This document shows, piece after piece, positions 45,660 through 55,359 of a stretch of 64,000 bases of DNA. Source of the stretch: DYRB01 sp963709645 (GTDB lineage: Bacteria > Pseudomonadota > Gammaproteobacteria > Chromatiales > Chromatiaceae); the NCBI GenBank assembly GCA_963709645.1, contig CAVPXP010000022.1, positions 101,435 through 165,434 on the forward strand. The letters run 5' to 3'. Position numbers and translations under genes: made by a program. The notes beneath the pieces were generated by a model. It made no database searches and was not told where the DNA came from. It saw nothing but the letters and a program-made list of their open reading frames with translations. The first letter of the stretch is position 1. Each line of letters begins with the position of its first letter.

Positions 45660-46633
45660 AGCGCGGTCTCCGCATCGGCGTCGAACAGGTGGGCCTCGAA
45701 GTAGTCTGCCTGCAGGGCCCCGGTCATATTGGCCAGGAGCGCCAGGAAGTGATCCAGGTATTCGTGCAGGCCGGTGTCGAGGATGCGCCTTGGGGTCGTT
45801 CCGGTCAGGTGGGCGCGCAGATCTGCCATGGCCTCGCGCACGACCCCTGTGGGAGGGGTGCCGATGCGCTCCAGGGCGCGGTCTATGCCCTCCACGCAAT
45901 AAGTCAGGGAGCGCGGAAAGTCCGGGTCCAGGACCACGAACTCCACCACGTCGATGGGTCTGATGCCGCTGTGGTACTTGCGCCGGTAGGACTCGAAGCC
46001 GGACAGGGACTTCAGCAGTGCCCCCCACTGGTAGTAATCCAGCGGTGAGCCGACCAGCTTCACGTCGGGGAGCAGCAAGTGGTACCGCACGTCGAGGATG
46101 CGGGCGGTCATGTCCGCGCGCTCCTGAAGGCTGCCCAGCACCGTGAAGCCGTACGCCTCGCCGCGCATCATGGTGCTCTGGGCTAGGCCGAAGAACAGCG
46201 CTGCCTCGCGGTGGACATAGGCGTAGAACTCCGCCGCCCGCCAGGGCTGGAGTTGGGTCTTGAGGTGCTTGTCCACCTGGAGCCAGAAGTCGTTGATCGC
46301 CTCCCACATCTCGTGGGAGATGCGGTCGCGCACCACCCTGGCGTTCTCCCGCGCCAGCCGCAGGCTGTTGTAGAGGGAGCTTGAATTGCCCTTGTCCTGG
46401 GTCAGGAGGGCAATGACCCGCTGGACGCTCACCACGCCGTCGGCATGGCGCTCGGCGTACAGCGCGTCGGCCTCGACGATGTTGAGCAGGGGCTTCCACT
46501 GCATTTCCTCCGTGGCCCCCTCGTCCGACTCGAGCATATAGACGACGTTGATATCCAGGATGCGCGCGGTGTTGTCCGCGCGCTCCAGGTTGCGCGTCAT
46601 CCAGTACAGGGACTCCCCGATGCGACTGAGCAT
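45656..46633 (-). CDS. alpha-E domain-containing protein
   Basis: 325 residues, nearly all helical. The alpha-E signature is the N-terminal MLSRIGESLYWMTRNLERADNTAR in parts, with ENARVVRDRISHEMWEAINDFW near 95, FFGLAQSTMMRGEAYGFTVLG near 146, and ERADMTARILDVRYHLLL near 170. The function is unknown; alpha-E proteins co-occur with circularly permuted ATP-grasp enzymes and transglutaminases and are thought to support an amide-bond-forming pathway. It lies 12 bp after the ATP-grasp gene. Confidence 0.93.
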   Translation of the reverse strand: MLSRIGESLYWMTRNLERADNTARILDINVVYMLESDEGATEEMQWKPLLNIVEADALYAERHADGVVSVQRVIALLTQDKGNSSSLYNSLRLARENARVVRDRISHEMWEAINDFWLQVDKHLKTQLQPWRAAEFYAYVHREAALFFGLAQSTMMRGEAYGFTVLGSLQERADMTARILDVRYHLLLPDVKLVGSPLDYYQWGALLKSLSGFESYRRKYHSGIRPIDVVEFVVLDPDFPRSLTYCVEGIDRALERIGTPPTGVVREAMADLRAHLTGTTPRRILDTGLHEYLDHFLALLANMTGALQADYFEAHLFDADAETAL

Positions 46634-46645
46634 CCGCCTGCGACC

Positions 46646-48094
46646 TCAGTCCGCCAGCACCCAGGTGTCCTTGCTCCCCCCGCCTTGGGAGGAGTTGACC
46701 ACCAGGGATCCCTTGGTCAGGGCCACCCGGGTGAGCCCCCCCGGGACCACGTCGATGTCGCGTCCATAGATGATAAATGGGCGCAGGTCTAGGTGGCGGG
46801 ATTCGAGCTCCCCGTCCAGGTAACAGACGTGGCGCGAGAGCTGGACCACCGGCTGCGCGATATAGTTTCGCGGGTTCTCCTGAATCTTCTTGGCAAACTC
46901 GGCGCGCTGTGCCGGGGTGGAGCTCGGGCCCATCAGCATCCCGTAGCCGCCGGACTCGGCCACCGCCTTGACGACCATGGATTGCAGGTTGTCGAGGACG
47001 TAGGCCTGATCCTGGTGGTCGGTCATCTGATAGGTGGTGACGTTGGAGAGGATCGGGGCCTCGCCGAGGTAATAGCGAATGATGTCAGGGACATAGGCAT
47101 AGACCGCCTTGTCGTCCGCGATGCCGCTTCCGGGCGCATTGACCAGGGCGACGTTGCCGGCCCGCCAGGCGTTGATGACCCCGGCGACCCCTAGGGCGGA
47201 GTCGGGTCGGAATATCAGGGGATCGAGGAAGTCGTCGTCCACGCGGCGGTAGATCACGTCCACCTGACGCAGCCCGTGGGTGGTCTTGAGGTAAACCTTG
47301 TCGTTCTTGCACACCAGGTCGCGGCCCTCGGCGAGCTCGATGCCCATCTCCTTGGCCAGGAAGGTATGCTCGAAGTAGGCCGAGTTGTAGATTCCGGGTG
47401 TGAGTAGAACGATGGTGGCCTCATCCTCGCCGCGCGGGGAAAGGTGACGCAGCGCCTGTAACAAGAGGGCTGGATAATGCTCGACCCGCCGAACGCGGTA
47501 GCGGGCGAAAAATTCCGGTAGGATGCGCCGCTCCACGATGCGGTTCTCGATCATGTAGGAGACCCCAGAGGGGGTGCGCAGGTTGTCCTCCAGGACCAGG
47601 TACCGACCCTCCTCATCGCGGATCAGATCGATCCCGCTGATGTGGGTGTAAATGTCGTGCGGCGGGTCGATGTCCATGATCTCGCGGCGAAAGTCCTTGC
47701 CGCGGTAGATCAGCTCCGGGGGCACCACGCCGTCTTTGAGGATGCGCTGGCCGTGGTAGAGGTCCTTGAGGAAGAGGTTCAGTGCTCGGATGCGCTGCTT
47801 GAGCCCGGCCTCCAAGGCCCGCCACTCGTCTGCGGTGATGATGCGTGGCAGGATGTCGAAAGGCCAGACGCGCTCGATCCCCTCGTCCTGGTTGGAGTAG
47901 ACGGTGAAGGTGACCCCTTCCGTGTGCAGTGCGAGGTGGGCTTCGCGGGCCTTGGCGCCGAGCAGGTGCTGGCCCGTGTGCTGGATGTGCTCCCACATCG
48001 GTCTATAGTGATCCCGCGGCAGGAAGTCGTCCCGATAGAACTCGTGGTACGCCATTGCTGGGCGAGCCTGTCCGGTCTCGGTCTGTCTGAGCAT
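46646..48094 (-). CDS. circularly permuted ATP-grasp type 2 protein
   Basis: 482 residues from the ATG at 48094 (an ATG at 48055 would drop 13). Family blocks are GVTFTVYSNQDEGIERVWPFD, WRALEAGLKQRIRALNLFLKDL in parts, RYLVLEDNLRTPSGVSYMIENR, VLLTPGIYNSAYFEHTFLAKE in parts, and the nucleotide-site VVVNSSQGGGSKDTWVL at the end. Such enzymes are predicted peptide or amide ligases (Iyer and colleagues' amidoligase systems). It leads the operon with the alpha-E and transglutaminase genes and is divergent from the DUF2126 gene. Confidence 0.93.
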   Translation of the reverse strand: MLRQTETGQARPAMAYHEFYRDDFLPRDHYRPMWEHIQHTGQHLLGAKAREAHLALHTEGVTFTVYSNQDEGIERVWPFDILPRIITADEWRALEAGLKQRIRALNLFLKDLYHGQRILKDGVVPPELIYRGKDFRREIMDIDPPHDIYTHISGIDLIRDEEGRYLVLEDNLRTPSGVSYMIENRIVERRILPEFFARYRVRRVEHYPALLLQALRHLSPRGEDEATIVLLTPGIYNSAYFEHTFLAKEMGIELAEGRDLVCKNDKVYLKTTHGLRQVDVIYRRVDDDFLDPLIFRPDSALGVAGVINAWRAGNVALVNAPGSGIADDKAVYAYVPDIIRYYLGEAPILSNVTTYQMTDHQDQAYVLDNLQSMVVKAVAESGGYGMLMGPSSTPAQRAEFAKKIQENPRNYIAQPVVQLSRHVCYLDGELESRHLDLRPFIIYGRDIDVVPGGLTRVALTKGSLVVNSSQGGGSKDTWVLAD

Positions 48095-48490
48095 GTGGAT
48101 GCGCCCCGTAGATGTGATGGCCGTAGAGGAATCGCTGCACGAGACGTGCCAGATGCCGGGGTCAGTCCTGGCCTCTGGCCGCGATGGGCTCGGGGCGCAG
48201 CCCCCCGGGGCCCCGCCCGCTGGGGGCTGGTCGGGCCGAGGGTTCCCGCGCCCTACCGGGGTGCAGGCGCATCGGCGCTTGGTCAAGCTTGGTGCGCCTG
48301 ACGGCTGTCTCTGTCCGTAAGGGTCCGCCGCGGCGCCAAGATGGGTCAAGCCGGGAGTTGCTCTCGGCGCGCTCGGCATGGCACGCCGTGCCTGGGGCGC
48401 AAAGTGTGCCGCAGTCCAAACATTGGAATAAGTCTTGCGTTCGTTTCCGTCCTGAACCCAAATCGCCGCCGTACGGGAGACCGGCACGCC
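48095..48490. other. divergent promoter region between the ATP-grasp and DUF2126 genes
   Basis: 396 bp without a supportable gene. Frames that look open here belong to antisense shadows. A short palindrome, GGCACGCCGTGCC, lies near 48380. No clear promoter boxes were recognised. Confidence 0.4.
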
Positions 48491-51400
48491 ATGTCGATCC
48501 AGATCGCTATCAACCACAAGACCGAGTATCGCTTCGACCGTCCGGTGGGCCTGTCGCCCCATGTGGTGCGGCTGCGCCCGGCGCCCCACTCCCGCACGCC
48601 GATTCTGTCGTACTCCCTGCGCGTCGAGCCCAAGACCCACTTCATCAACTGGCAGCAGGACCCCTTCGGTAACTATCTGGCGCGATTGGTGTTCCCGGAG
48701 AAGGCGACCCACCTGTCCGTGGAGGTCGAGGTGATCGCGGAGCTGGTCACCATCAACCCCTTCGACTTCTTCCTTGAGGAATATGCGGACTTCTGTCCCT
48801 TCGAGTACGACGCCCAGTTGACCAAGGAGCTGAGCCCCTATTTGGAGATCAAGGAGGACGGCCCCCTGCTGAATGCCTGGTTGGCCCAGGTGGATCGGAG
48901 CAGGACCCGCACCGTGGACTTCCTGGTGGCGCTCAACCAGCGCCTGCAAGGGGATATCGGCTACACCATCCGCATGGAGACAGGGATCCAGACCTGCGAG
49001 GAGACCCTGGAGAAGGCCCTGGGCTCCTGCCGCGACTCGGCCTGGGTGCTGGTTCAGATCCTGCGGCACCTGGGCCTGGCGGCGCGCTTCGTCTCCGGCT
49101 ATCTGGTGCAGTTGACCGCGGACCAGAAGTCCCTGGACGGCCCCAGCGGCCCTGAGGCGGACTTCACCGACCTGCACGCCTGGGCCGAGGTCTATGTCCC
49201 GGGTGCCGGCTGGATCGGGCTCGACCCCACGTCCGGGCTCTTCGCCGGCGAGGGCCACATTCCCTTGGCCTGCACCCCGGACCCGGTCAGCGCGGCCCCC
49301 ATCACCGGAGCCATGGAGCCCTGCGAGGTGGAGTTCTACTTCCACAACCAGGTCACTCGTATCCACGAGGACCCGCGGGTCACCAAGCCCTACACAGAGG
49401 AGCAGTGGCGCGCCATCGAGGCCCTCGGGCACCAGGTCGACCGGGATCTGCTGGAGCACGATGTGCGGCTGACCATGGGCGGCGAGCCGACCTTCGTCTC
49501 CATCGACGACATGGACGGGGCGGAGTGGAACATCGCGGCCATGGGCCCGACCAAGAAGGGCCTGTCGGAGCAGCTGATCAAGCGGCTGAAGGGGCACTTC
49601 GCCCCCGGCGGCCTGCTGCATATCGGGCAGGGCAAGTGGTATCCGGGCGAGCAGCTCCCACGATGGGCCCTGTCCTGCTTCTGGCGGGCCGACGGTGAGC
49701 CTGTCTGGCGCGACCCGAGGCTCTTGGCCGAGGAGCGGGAGTCCTACGGGCACACCGCCGCCCAGGCCGAGGCATTCATCCGCACCCTGGCCCAGCACCT
49801 GGGGGTGCGGGCTGAGTTCGCCCTGCCGGCCCACGAGGACGTCTTCTACTACCTGTGGAAGGAGGCGCGCCTGCCGGGCAATGTCGATCCGCTGGACAGC
49901 AAGCTCAAGGACCCCCTGGAGCGCGCCCGCATCGCCCGGATCTTCGAGCAGGGGCTCAACAGCGTCGTGGGCTATGTCCTGCCGCTGTGCTGGCAGGGTC
50001 TGCACCCCAATGGGCGCTGGCTGAGCGGTCGCTGGAGCTTCCGCGACGGCAACCTGTTCCTCATCCCCGGCGACTCGCCCATGGGCTTCCGCCTGCCCCT
50101 GGACGCCCTGCCCTACATCCCCGAGGGGCTGCTCGATACCAACCCGGAGCGCAACCCCTTCGAGCCTCGCGGCCCCCTCGGTCAGACCCTCGACGAGGTC
50201 TCCATCCGCTATTCCGAGTACCGCCCGTCCGGGCCCGAGCCCCACGGCATCCGGGAGCAGCACGCCTATCCCGGCACCCCGTCCCTGCGCTATACGCGCT
50301 TCTCCGAGACCGCGGCCGAGGCGGCGGCGCACCAGGAGCAACGCGACCAGCAACTGCGCGAGCAGCTCCACCTGACCGAGGACGAGTGGGCCTCCAGGGT
50401 CCGCACCGCCCTGTGCGTCGAGCCGCGGGACGGCCGCCTCTACGTCTTCATGCCGCCGCTCACCCATCTGGAGCACTGGCTGGACCTGGTCGCCTGCATC
50501 GAGGCCACCGCCGCCTCGCTCAAGACCCCGGTCGTCCTGGAGGGCTACGAGCCGCCCAAGGACCACCGCCTGCGCAAGCTCGCCGTCACCCCGGACCCGG
50601 GCGTCATCGAGGTCAACATCCAGCCCGCCTACGCCTGGGACGAGCTGGTCCGCGACACCCACATCCTTTACGAGGAGGCCCGCCTGTGCCGGCTGGGCAC
50701 CGAAAAGTTCATGCTCGACGGGCGCCATACCGGTACCGGCGGCGGCAACCACGTCACCCTCGGCGGGCCCACCCCGGCGGACAGCCCGCTGCTGCGCCGC
50801 CCCGATCTGGTGCAGAGCCTGATCACCTTCTGGCAGCACCACCCCTCCCTGTCCTACCTGCTTCTCGGGGTTGTTCATCGGCCCCACCAGCCAGGCCCCG
50901 CGGGTGGACGAGGCGCGCGACGACGCCCTCTACAACCTGGAGATCGCCTTCCAGCAGATGCCCCCTGGGGAACCTGGGCGCGAGGTGTCGCAGCCCTGGA
51001 TCGTGGACCGGGTGCTGCGCAACCTGCTCTCTGATGTCACCGGCAACACCCACCGCACCGAGTTCTGCATCGACAAGCTCTATTCCCCGGACACCGCCTC
51101 CGGGCGTCAGGGCCTGGTGGAGTTCCGCGGCTTCGAGATGCCGCCCCACGCCCGCATGAGCCTGGCCCAGATGCTGCTGCTGCGCACCCTGGTGGCGCGC
51201 TTCTGGAAGGAGCCCTACACCCGCAAGCCGGTGCGCTGGGGCACCGAGCTGCACGACCGCTTCCTGCTGCCCCACTTCGTGCGCCAGGACTTCGAGGACG
51301 TCATCTGCGACATCCGCCGCGCCGGCTACCCGCTGGAGCTGGCCTGGTTCGAGCCCTTCCTGGAGTTCCGCTTCCCCCACTACGGGGACCTGGTCATCGA

Positions 51401-51923
51401 GAACGGCATCGACCTGGAGCTGCGCGGGGCCATCGAGCCCTGGAACGTCCTGGGCGAGGAGGTCACGGCCCAGGGCACCGCCCGCTTCGTGGACTCCGCC
51501 GTGGAGCGCATGCAGGTCAAGGTCACCGGCATGGTCGGCGACCGCCATGTGGTCTCCTGCAACGGCCGGCGCGTGCCCCTGCGCCCCACCGGGCGCAAGG
51601 GCGAGTTCGTCGCCGGGGTGCGCTTCAAGGCCTGGAGCCCGCCCTCCGGGCTGCACCCCACCATCCCCAGCCACAGCCCATTGGTGTTCGAGGTCGTGGA
51701 CCTGTGGAACCGCCACAGCCTGGGCGGCTGCACCTACTACGTCGAGCACCCCGGCGGGCGCAACGAGGAAAACCTCCCGATCAACGCCTACGCCGCCGAG
51801 TCCAGGCGCATCGCGCGCTTCCGGCACATGGGCCACACGCCCGGTCTCATCGACCCGCCCCCGGAGGAGCCGGCGGGGGATCATCCGTACACGCTGGATC
51901 TGCGGTACAAGCCTGGGTGTTGA
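48491..51923 (+). pseudogene. DUF2126 transglutaminase-like giant protein, one frameshift
   Basis: About 1,143 residues. The N-terminal beta domain starts MSIQIAINHKTEYRFDRPVG. The transglutaminase core has cysteine in ALGSCRDSAWVLVQILRHLG and H/D in DLHAWAEVYVPGAGWIGLDPTSG. DUF2126 follows from about residue 320 (DVRLTMGGEPTFVSIDD). Near 50868 one extra base splits the conserved HPSLSYLL from LFIGPTSQAPRVDEARDDAL; the remainder runs to 51923. It is the large partner of the ATP-grasp/alpha-E cluster and faces away from it. Confidence 0.9.
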
Positions 51924-52115
51924 CGAAGCGGAGGGCTTGGGCTCTCCGCCAGCCTTGGAGGGTCCGCTATGCGGACGCTCACCCGGCAGCAGGTGTCCAA
52001 CGCCGGTTGCAGGACCCTGGACACAGGCAGGCGTGACCCGGGCGGGTTCTCGGCGCGACCCTCTGGAATCCACATTGACCTGTGCCTGCCTGACTTAATC
52101 GCCCATAATCGGGAC

Positions 52116-52439
52116 ATGCAATGCCCCGATATCGTGACCATTCTTCGTCAACTCTCCGAGGCCCTTCGGGATCGTTACGGCGAGCGCTTCGTCGGCCTCT
52201 GGCTCTATGGCTCCCAAGCGCGCGGCGAGGCCCGGCCAGAGTCCGATATTGATGTGCTGCTGATCTTGACCCAGTTGGATCGCCCGGCGATCGAGGTTGA
52301 TCGCTACGCCGACATCCTGGCAGACCTGAACCTGCGCTACGGGGTGCTCCTGTCTGTCCTGCCGATTGTGCAATCCGACTTAAGAGGAGCCAGCGGTCCG
52401 TTTTGGCGCAACGTACGCGCGGAGGGCACCGCCGCGTGA
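52116..52439 (+). CDS. minimal nucleotidyltransferase (MNT) antitoxin-type protein
   Basis: 107 residues. The nucleotidyltransferase signature is LWLYGSQARGEARPESDIDVLLIL (GS and DxD) in parts, near residues 27-50. The stop overlaps the GTG of the HEPN gene, a typical MNT-HEPN operon. In characterised pairs the MNT protein neutralises the HEPN RNase by adding nucleotides. It sits at the left edge of the accessory island. Confidence 0.88.
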   Translation: MQCPDIVTILRQLSEALRDRYGERFVGLWLYGSQARGEARPESDIDVLLILTQLDRPAIEVDRYADILADLNLRYGVLLSVLPIVQSDLRGASGPFWRNVRAEGTAA

Positions 52440-52825
52440 GCGACCAGCCGAGCCTGCTCCGTAAGGCGGATCGCTACCTTGAGTCCGCGGAACTGCTGGG
52501 TGCTTCTGGCGACTACGACTCTGCGGTCTCGCGGGCCTATTACGCGGCCTTCTTTCTCGCGGAGGTTCTCCTCGACGCCCTCGGCCAATCGTTCTCAAGC
52601 CACCGCGCCGTGATCTCCGCATATGGCCAGGAGTTCGCCAAGGCAGGCCGCCTCGACGCGCGTTTCCACCGCATGCTGATTGCTGCCTTCGAAAAACGTC
52701 AACAGGCCGACTATCTGCCAGAGTCTGGTCTGATTGCCGCCGACGTGTCGGACCTGGTCAATGACATTAGGCAGTTTCGCGCAGCTGCGGTCGCTTGGCT
52801 GGATGAACACCCGCCGACACTCTGA
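52436..52825 (+). CDS. HEPN domain protein (partner of MNT)
   Basis: 129 residues from the GTG at 52436 that overlaps the MNT stop. It is all-helical, with LLRKADRYLESAELLGASGDYDSAVSRAYYAAFFLAEVLL in parts and SSHRAVISAYGQEFAKAG, the usual HEPN layout. HEPN proteins are RNases or nucleotide-binding partners; the RNase motif RX4-6H is not clear here, so it may be an inactive or alternative form. Confidence 0.86.
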   Translation: MSDQPSLLRKADRYLESAELLGASGDYDSAVSRAYYAAFFLAEVLLDALGQSFSSHRAVISAYGQEFAKAGRLDARFHRMLIAAFEKRQQADYLPESGLIAADVSDLVNDIRQFRAAAVAWLDEHPPTL

Positions 52826-52924
52826 TCCCCAATAAGCGGCGACGACTAGGGTTTCTCGGGGTGTCGTCGGTGGCGAGAGCATAGCCGCTGACCCAGGTTC
52901 CGACAGGCAACAGGCAAGACCTGG

Positions 52925-53065
52925 CCCCCGCCATTGCTGTGCGCCGGGCGTTGCACGACGGGCAGACGCCGCGCCCCTTGCAGGAGAAGGCCACCAGGAA
53001 ATCGTGGCCGCACGCCGAGCAACGCGCCCGACAAAAACCACAGGCCAGGATGCCGCATTCGAGAT
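52925..53065 (-). pseudogene. IS91-family transposase zinc-binding remnant
   Basis: Only the N-terminal zinc-finger region survives: CGILACGFCRARCSACGHDF and FLVAFSCKGRGVCPSCNARR, with the ordered CxxC pairs of IS91-type transposases. The catalytic HUH/Tyr region is absent. The match stops at about 53065, where an IS4 fragment begins on the other strand. Confidence 0.75.
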
Positions 53066-53389
53066 AGTGACCTGTTGGCCTACAACCTGATCCGCTTGCT
53101 GATGGCGCAGGCAGCTCTGTTCGCCGACCAGATCCCGCGTCAGCTCAGTTTCAAACACACGGTGCAGGTCTGGATCTCCTGGCAGCAGCGCGGCGGCGGA
53201 ACCCACGATGCGGTATGCATCCGAGGGCTACTCATCGTGATTGCCGGCCCACGGGTCGGACGGCGCCCGGGGCGCATCGAACCCCGTGCTCTCAAGCGCC
53301 GGGCGAAGAAGTATCCGCTCATGACCAAGGCCAGAGCGGCAGCACGCGAGGAAGTGCGCCTGAACGGCCACCCCAAGAAGCGACGCTGA
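53066..53389 (+). pseudogene. IS4-family transposase C-terminal remnant
   Basis: About 108 codons: DSDLLAYNLIRLLMAQAALF, FKHTVQVWISWQQRG and a basic tail ending HPKKRR, the final part of an IS4-type DDE transposase. The N-terminal and most of the catalytic domain are gone. It abuts the IS91 remnant exactly, which marks an old recombination junction. Confidence 0.72.
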
Positions 53390-53475
53390 TCAGTGTCGGG
53401 ATCGTACTGTAACCCGCTGATTTATCGATGTGGATCGCTTAAGTTAGTGCCATTCGGATCTGACCCCTTTCTCCT

Positions 53476-53994
53476 CTAATCTTCCTCTTTCTCGAAGATG
53501 TCGCGCAACGATTTCATTAGATCGTCCATTACGAAGCCAGGCCGATTGACATACCTGAATCCATCGTAGTTCTCTGGTTCGATCCAGGGGCCCGTGTTGC
53601 CATCAAACATACCCTTACCAAGGGATCTTGTGAGAAGCCTGTCTACGATCCAACGTTTCCGCTCATCGGACCAATGGAGTTTGACGACAACGGGAAACGT
53701 CCAGTACTTATTCCCTATCAAGGGCTTACCATTATCTTTGCTACTGCCAATCGCCGTGAACTCAAGTTCCGCTTGGATCGGAGCCAAGAGCGAGTTCGTT
53801 TTCTTCACGTCGTACCGGACATCTGTAACGAGCCATGGTTTGTCACCGAGGCGCTGTTGATCGAGGTTTACCACCTTCGAGGTGAATGATTCGACCGCAT
53901 CCAACTCCTGACCAGCGTGAGCGGAGGCTGTCACGCCCACGAGTAAGATGCAGATGCAATTGCAGATGCTCGACATTTTTTTGTATGTAATCAT
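53476..53994 (-). CDS. low-GC exported hypothetical protein
   Basis: 172 residues from the ATG at 53994. A signal peptide (MSSICNCICILLVGVTASAHA, from the second Met) is followed by a soluble beta-rich domain: LVTDVRYDVKKTNSLLAPIQAELEF in parts and WTFPVVVKLHWSDERKRWIVDRLL. Base composition is clearly lower in GC than the neighbours. It is not recognised. It is flanked by the inverted octamers CTGACCCC (53460-53467) and GGGGTCAG (54113-54120). Confidence 0.7.
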   Translation of the reverse strand: MITYKKMSSICNCICILLVGVTASAHAGQELDAVESFTSKVVNLDQQRLGDKPWLVTDVRYDVKKTNSLLAPIQAELEFTAIGSSKDNGKPLIGNKYWTFPVVVKLHWSDERKRWIVDRLLTRSLGKGMFDGNTGPWIEPENYDGFRYVNRPGFVMDDLMKSLRDIFEKEED

Positions 53995-54487
53995 CTGAGG
54001 AATCGTAGAGCGTGATAGGGAAAGAGTGAGAAAGGGGTTTGACAAAGGGAGAAAGGGACACAATTTCGCTGGCCTGGGTCAATGGAACGACGAATTTTCT
54101 CGGGTCAGGCTCGGGGTCAGGTCAGGCTCGGGGTCTTGACTCTTGCCTTTTCGCTCGGTTGCTCTGCCGCTCGTGATAGGGACAGGGGGGATCTAATCCG
54201 GCCGCCCGCGCTCGCCATTCCATCATCTCAACCACGCTTCGCCTGGCCCGAGCTCGCGCCACAGCTGGCGCCGTTGGTGGTCGGGGGTGGGCAAGAGCGC
54301 GGGCTGCGCCCGGGGACCTGGCCGGTGGCTCTGGTCGTGGCCCTGGGCGAGGCGGCGGATCTGGCCGTGCGCGACCATGCCCGGCGACAGGCGACGCGCC
54401 GGCCGGGTTCGCACCGTCATGTGAAGCGTGGGGCTAGCTTGCTCGCCGTTGGCAGGAATTGGAGTGTTCCCTGGGCGTGTGCGGCAT
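53995..54487. other. gene-free interval with a 17-bp tandem repeat
   Basis: No supportable gene. At 54104-54135 the unit GTCAGGCTCGGGGTC occurs twice with a 17-bp period. The region on the right is GC-rich with open frames on both strands but no recognisable family. Confidence 0.45.
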
Positions 54488-55091
54488 TCACTGCGGGTCG
54501 GAGATACTCGCGGCCGACTCGAATTCCACCTTGTCGTAGACCTCGCGCAGCAGCAAGGTGCAGCCGATCGACTCCAAGGGGATGGGCACATTGGGCTCGG
54601 TGTAGGCTTCGAGCAGCCAGCGGCCGTCCGACTGGCGGGTGAAAAGGTCGATGGCGAGGCGGTCTTGCGCGATCAGCAGGTACTGGCACAGCAAGGGCAG
54701 GCCGCGATAGATGGCGAACTTGCCGCCGCGGTCGTAGCCCTCGGTGGAGGGCGAGAGGACCTCTGCCACCAGGGTTGCGTCGGTTAGGACATCTTTGCGC
54801 GCGTCGTGGAAGGCCGGTTTGCCGCACAGCACCATGACGTCCGGATAGGTGCAGGCGTCGGCGGTCTGAATGCGCAGGCGCATGTCATTGGTCAGAACGG
54901 TGCAGGGCTTGCGATCCCAGTTGATTGCCTAAACTTCTGGCTAGGTTCGCCGTGATGACGTTGTGGTTGTAGGTGGCCCCGACCATGGCGAAGACCTGGC
55001 CCGCAACGTACTCGTGCTTGGCGTCGATGCACGCGCGCTCGGCAGCCAGGTAGTCTTCGAAGCTGTAGTAGGGCTTTGGCTGAATCGACAT
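54488..55091 (-). pseudogene. Uma2-family endonuclease-like protein, frameshifted
   Basis: PD-(D/E)XK-fold protein of unknown role. It starts MSIQPKPYYSFEDYLAAERA at 55091; KHEYVAGQVFAMVGAT and NVITANLARSL follow. At about 54905 one extra base breaks the frame. The second piece carries the nuclease-like core: YPDVMVLCGKPAFHDARKDV, ATLVAEVLSPSTEGYDRGGKF (D and E-x-K-like) and KFAIYRGLPLLCQYLLIAQDR in parts, ending at 54488. The repaired length is about 200 residues. Confidence 0.85.
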
Positions 55092-55129
55092 GCGCTGCCT
55101 CCTGATTCGATCTGCGCGAGTATAGCCCC

Positions 55130-55350
55130 ATGACCCACTCACCCGGAAAGCGGGTCGCCACGCGACTCTACCTGCACCTCAGCGCGCTGGACGGGGCGGG
55201 CGACGCGCTTCGGGCACGGGTCGCCGGGGCTGAAGGCCTCGCCGGCCTGACCCGGGGCGAGGAGGCAGATTGCGGAAGAGCCGCATGACGCGGCCCTGTT
55301 CGCCCACTGGCAGGCGGCGCGCCACCTCACCGCTTTAGTGCGCTTTTCAT
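55130..55350 (+). pseudogene. N-terminal gene fragment of uncertain identity
   Basis: It starts MTHSPGKRVATRLYLHLSAL at 55130 and continues LRARVAGAEGLAGLTRGEE, then stops at 55288. With one extra base removed near 55270 it continues AEEPHDAALFAHWQAARHLTALVRF. The start resembles the N-terminus of putative methyltransferases linked to DNA phosphorothioation, but this is from memory and weak. No C-terminal part exists; the amidohydrolase gene follows on the other strand. Confidence 0.4.
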
Positions 55351-55359
55351 GCACAGCAG

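Noticed and set aside
46646..50887. A 1,413-codon minus-strand open frame covering the DUF2126 gene
   Set aside because: Only the part from 48094 down is a real gene (ATP-grasp). The rest is the antisense shadow of the DUF2126 gene, with repetitive Gly/Ala/Leu/Asp composition.
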